Shown here: one piece after another, positions 63,506-64,000 of the stretch
How positions within the stretch are numbered: the stretch's first letter is position 1
How the letters are laid out: each line of letters opens with the position of its first letter
Assembly (NCBI RefSeq): GCF_003967075.1
Contig: NZ_AP018664.1
Coordinates: 3,162,001 to 3,226,000, forward strand
Reading direction: 5' to 3'
Source of the DNA: Sphingobium amiense
GTDB lineage: Bacteria > Pseudomonadota > Alphaproteobacteria > Sphingomonadales > Sphingomonadaceae
DNA: 64,000 nucleotides
Program-made: the position numbers and the translations under genes
Notes under the pieces: model-generated
Database searches by the model: none
Told to the model about the DNA's origin: nothing
What the model saw: only the letters and a program-made list of their open reading frames with translations

Positions 63506-63949
63506 TCAGACGGCGAGCAGGCGACTGGCGATGGTTTCGAGCGATGCGATCTCCGCCTCCAGTTGGTGCAGCGCGATATGCTGGAGGTTGTTGCGTCCGT
63601 CGCGGCAGGTGAAGCCGCCCTCGGCGGGCTGGTGAAATCCCTGGATTATAAGCGCGCGGAAGCGGTCGATCCGCTGCATGTCGCGCTCTATCTCCGAAAT
63701 TTCGGTGAGCGCGCTGGCGTTGCGGCGGTCGCGCATGGCGACCATCGTGCGCAGTTCGGTCATCAGCTTCGCCATGCTGGGCCGCGTGCGCGCGCCCACG
63801 GTGCGGATGTCGCCCATCGCATCGCGCATCAGCCCGATCTTGGTTTCCAGACTCTGCTCCAGCATCGTCCACGCACACACCAGCCGCCCCACCGCGCACA
63901 GCAGCGCCGCGTCTTCCGGCGCATAGTCCGAAACCGCCTTCGTCGTCAT
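63506..63949 (-). CDS. Hypothetical helical protein
   Basis: A 147-aa soluble, mainly helical protein, starting MTTKAVSDYAPEDAALLCAV. It has coiled-coil-like stretches (ALTEISEIERDMQRIDRFRA, LHQLEAEIASLETIASRLL) and a basic segment RTRPSMAKLMTELRTMVAMRD. No family was recognised. A longer start (GTG at 63973) is possible. It follows galU's start by 78 bases upstream on the same strand, so galU may share its promoter. Confidence 0.65.
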   Translation of the reverse strand: MTTKAVSDYAPEDAALLCAVGRLVCAWTMLEQSLETKIGLMRDAMGDIRTVGARTRPSMAKLMTELRTMVAMRDRRNASALTEISEIERDMQRIDRFRALIIQGFHQPAEGGFTCRDGRNNLQHIALHQLEAEIASLETIASRLLAV

Positions 63950-64000
63950 GTCATGAACCAGTTGCACACCCACGCTCTTCGCCTCCCTCGACAGATGGCG

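Overview
The window is a GC-rich chromosomal segment of an alphaproteobacterium, most likely a sphingomonad (Sphingomonas/Sphingobium/Novosphingobium group). Pointers seen in the sequence are a SciP (DUF1153) homologue, an rpmF-plsX-fabH-ihfA-merR cluster, COQ9, a short HisG, a RibB with a degenerate GTP-cyclohydrolase domain, and GGAAC-N16-CGTT promoters of the alphaproteobacterial general stress sigma factor EcfG. Most of the window is housekeeping core; accessory DNA is limited to three small patches.

Left edge (1-1313): the end of an integrative element. A P4-type tyrosine integrase runs off the left edge and sits just downstream of the 3' end of a tRNA-Leu(CAG), the usual target of such elements.

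1.4-21 kb: an alpha/beta hydrolase and TPR protein pair; a glycine-zipper lipoprotein; a SIMPL-domain protein; a gloA-gloB methylglyoxal detoxification pair; a lipoprotein; the minus-strand operon rpmF (59 aa) > plsX > fabH > ihfA > merR-like; MAPEG, MBL-fold and Rrf2 genes; ArsC/Spx-like > glycerophosphodiesterase; RidA; an acidic protein with a candidate EcfG promoter; and the ribonucleotide reductase genes nrdA and nrdB. The two nrd genes are separated by a DUF559 endonuclease gene, flanked by an inverted pair of ~70-bp repeats, and by an opposite-strand DUF2171 gene. GST and class I fumarase follow.

21-31 kb: a DUF3667 membrane protein, a soluble chemoreceptor with a C-terminal sensor domain, an MBL hydrolase and tandem DUF3617 lipoproteins. 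A small accessory island follows (LysM plus nonspecific endonuclease with a YezG-like immunity gene), then uvrB with an intrinsic terminator and a higBA-type toxin-antitoxin pair.

31-43 kb: acyl-CoA synthetase; ruvA-ruvB without ruvC; an orphan ClpP/SppA-like protease; hisG > hisD > nusB > thiL; an esterase; mnmA; sciP; and two GlsB/YeaQ membrane proteins, one with an exact EcfG-type promoter.

43-64 kb: an RND efflux pump (adaptor plus permease) with a 20-bp palindrome in its promoter; DUF445; TonB; manB/manC for GDP-mannose; the riboflavin cluster (membrane protein > ribD > ribE > ribBX > ribH); an OYE flavoenzyme divergent from an EamA transporter with a palindrome between them; COQ9; feoA-feoB; ssb; galU; and an unknown gene at the right edge.

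The most unusual finding is the riboflavin locus. The RibB protein carries an N-terminal helix-turn-helix and a RibA-like domain that has lost its zinc cysteines, and a perfect 8-4-8 palindrome lies in the 70-bp gap upstream of the gene. Together these suggest a self-regulating biosynthetic enzyme. The LysM-nuclease/YezG pair and the EcfG-type promoters come next.
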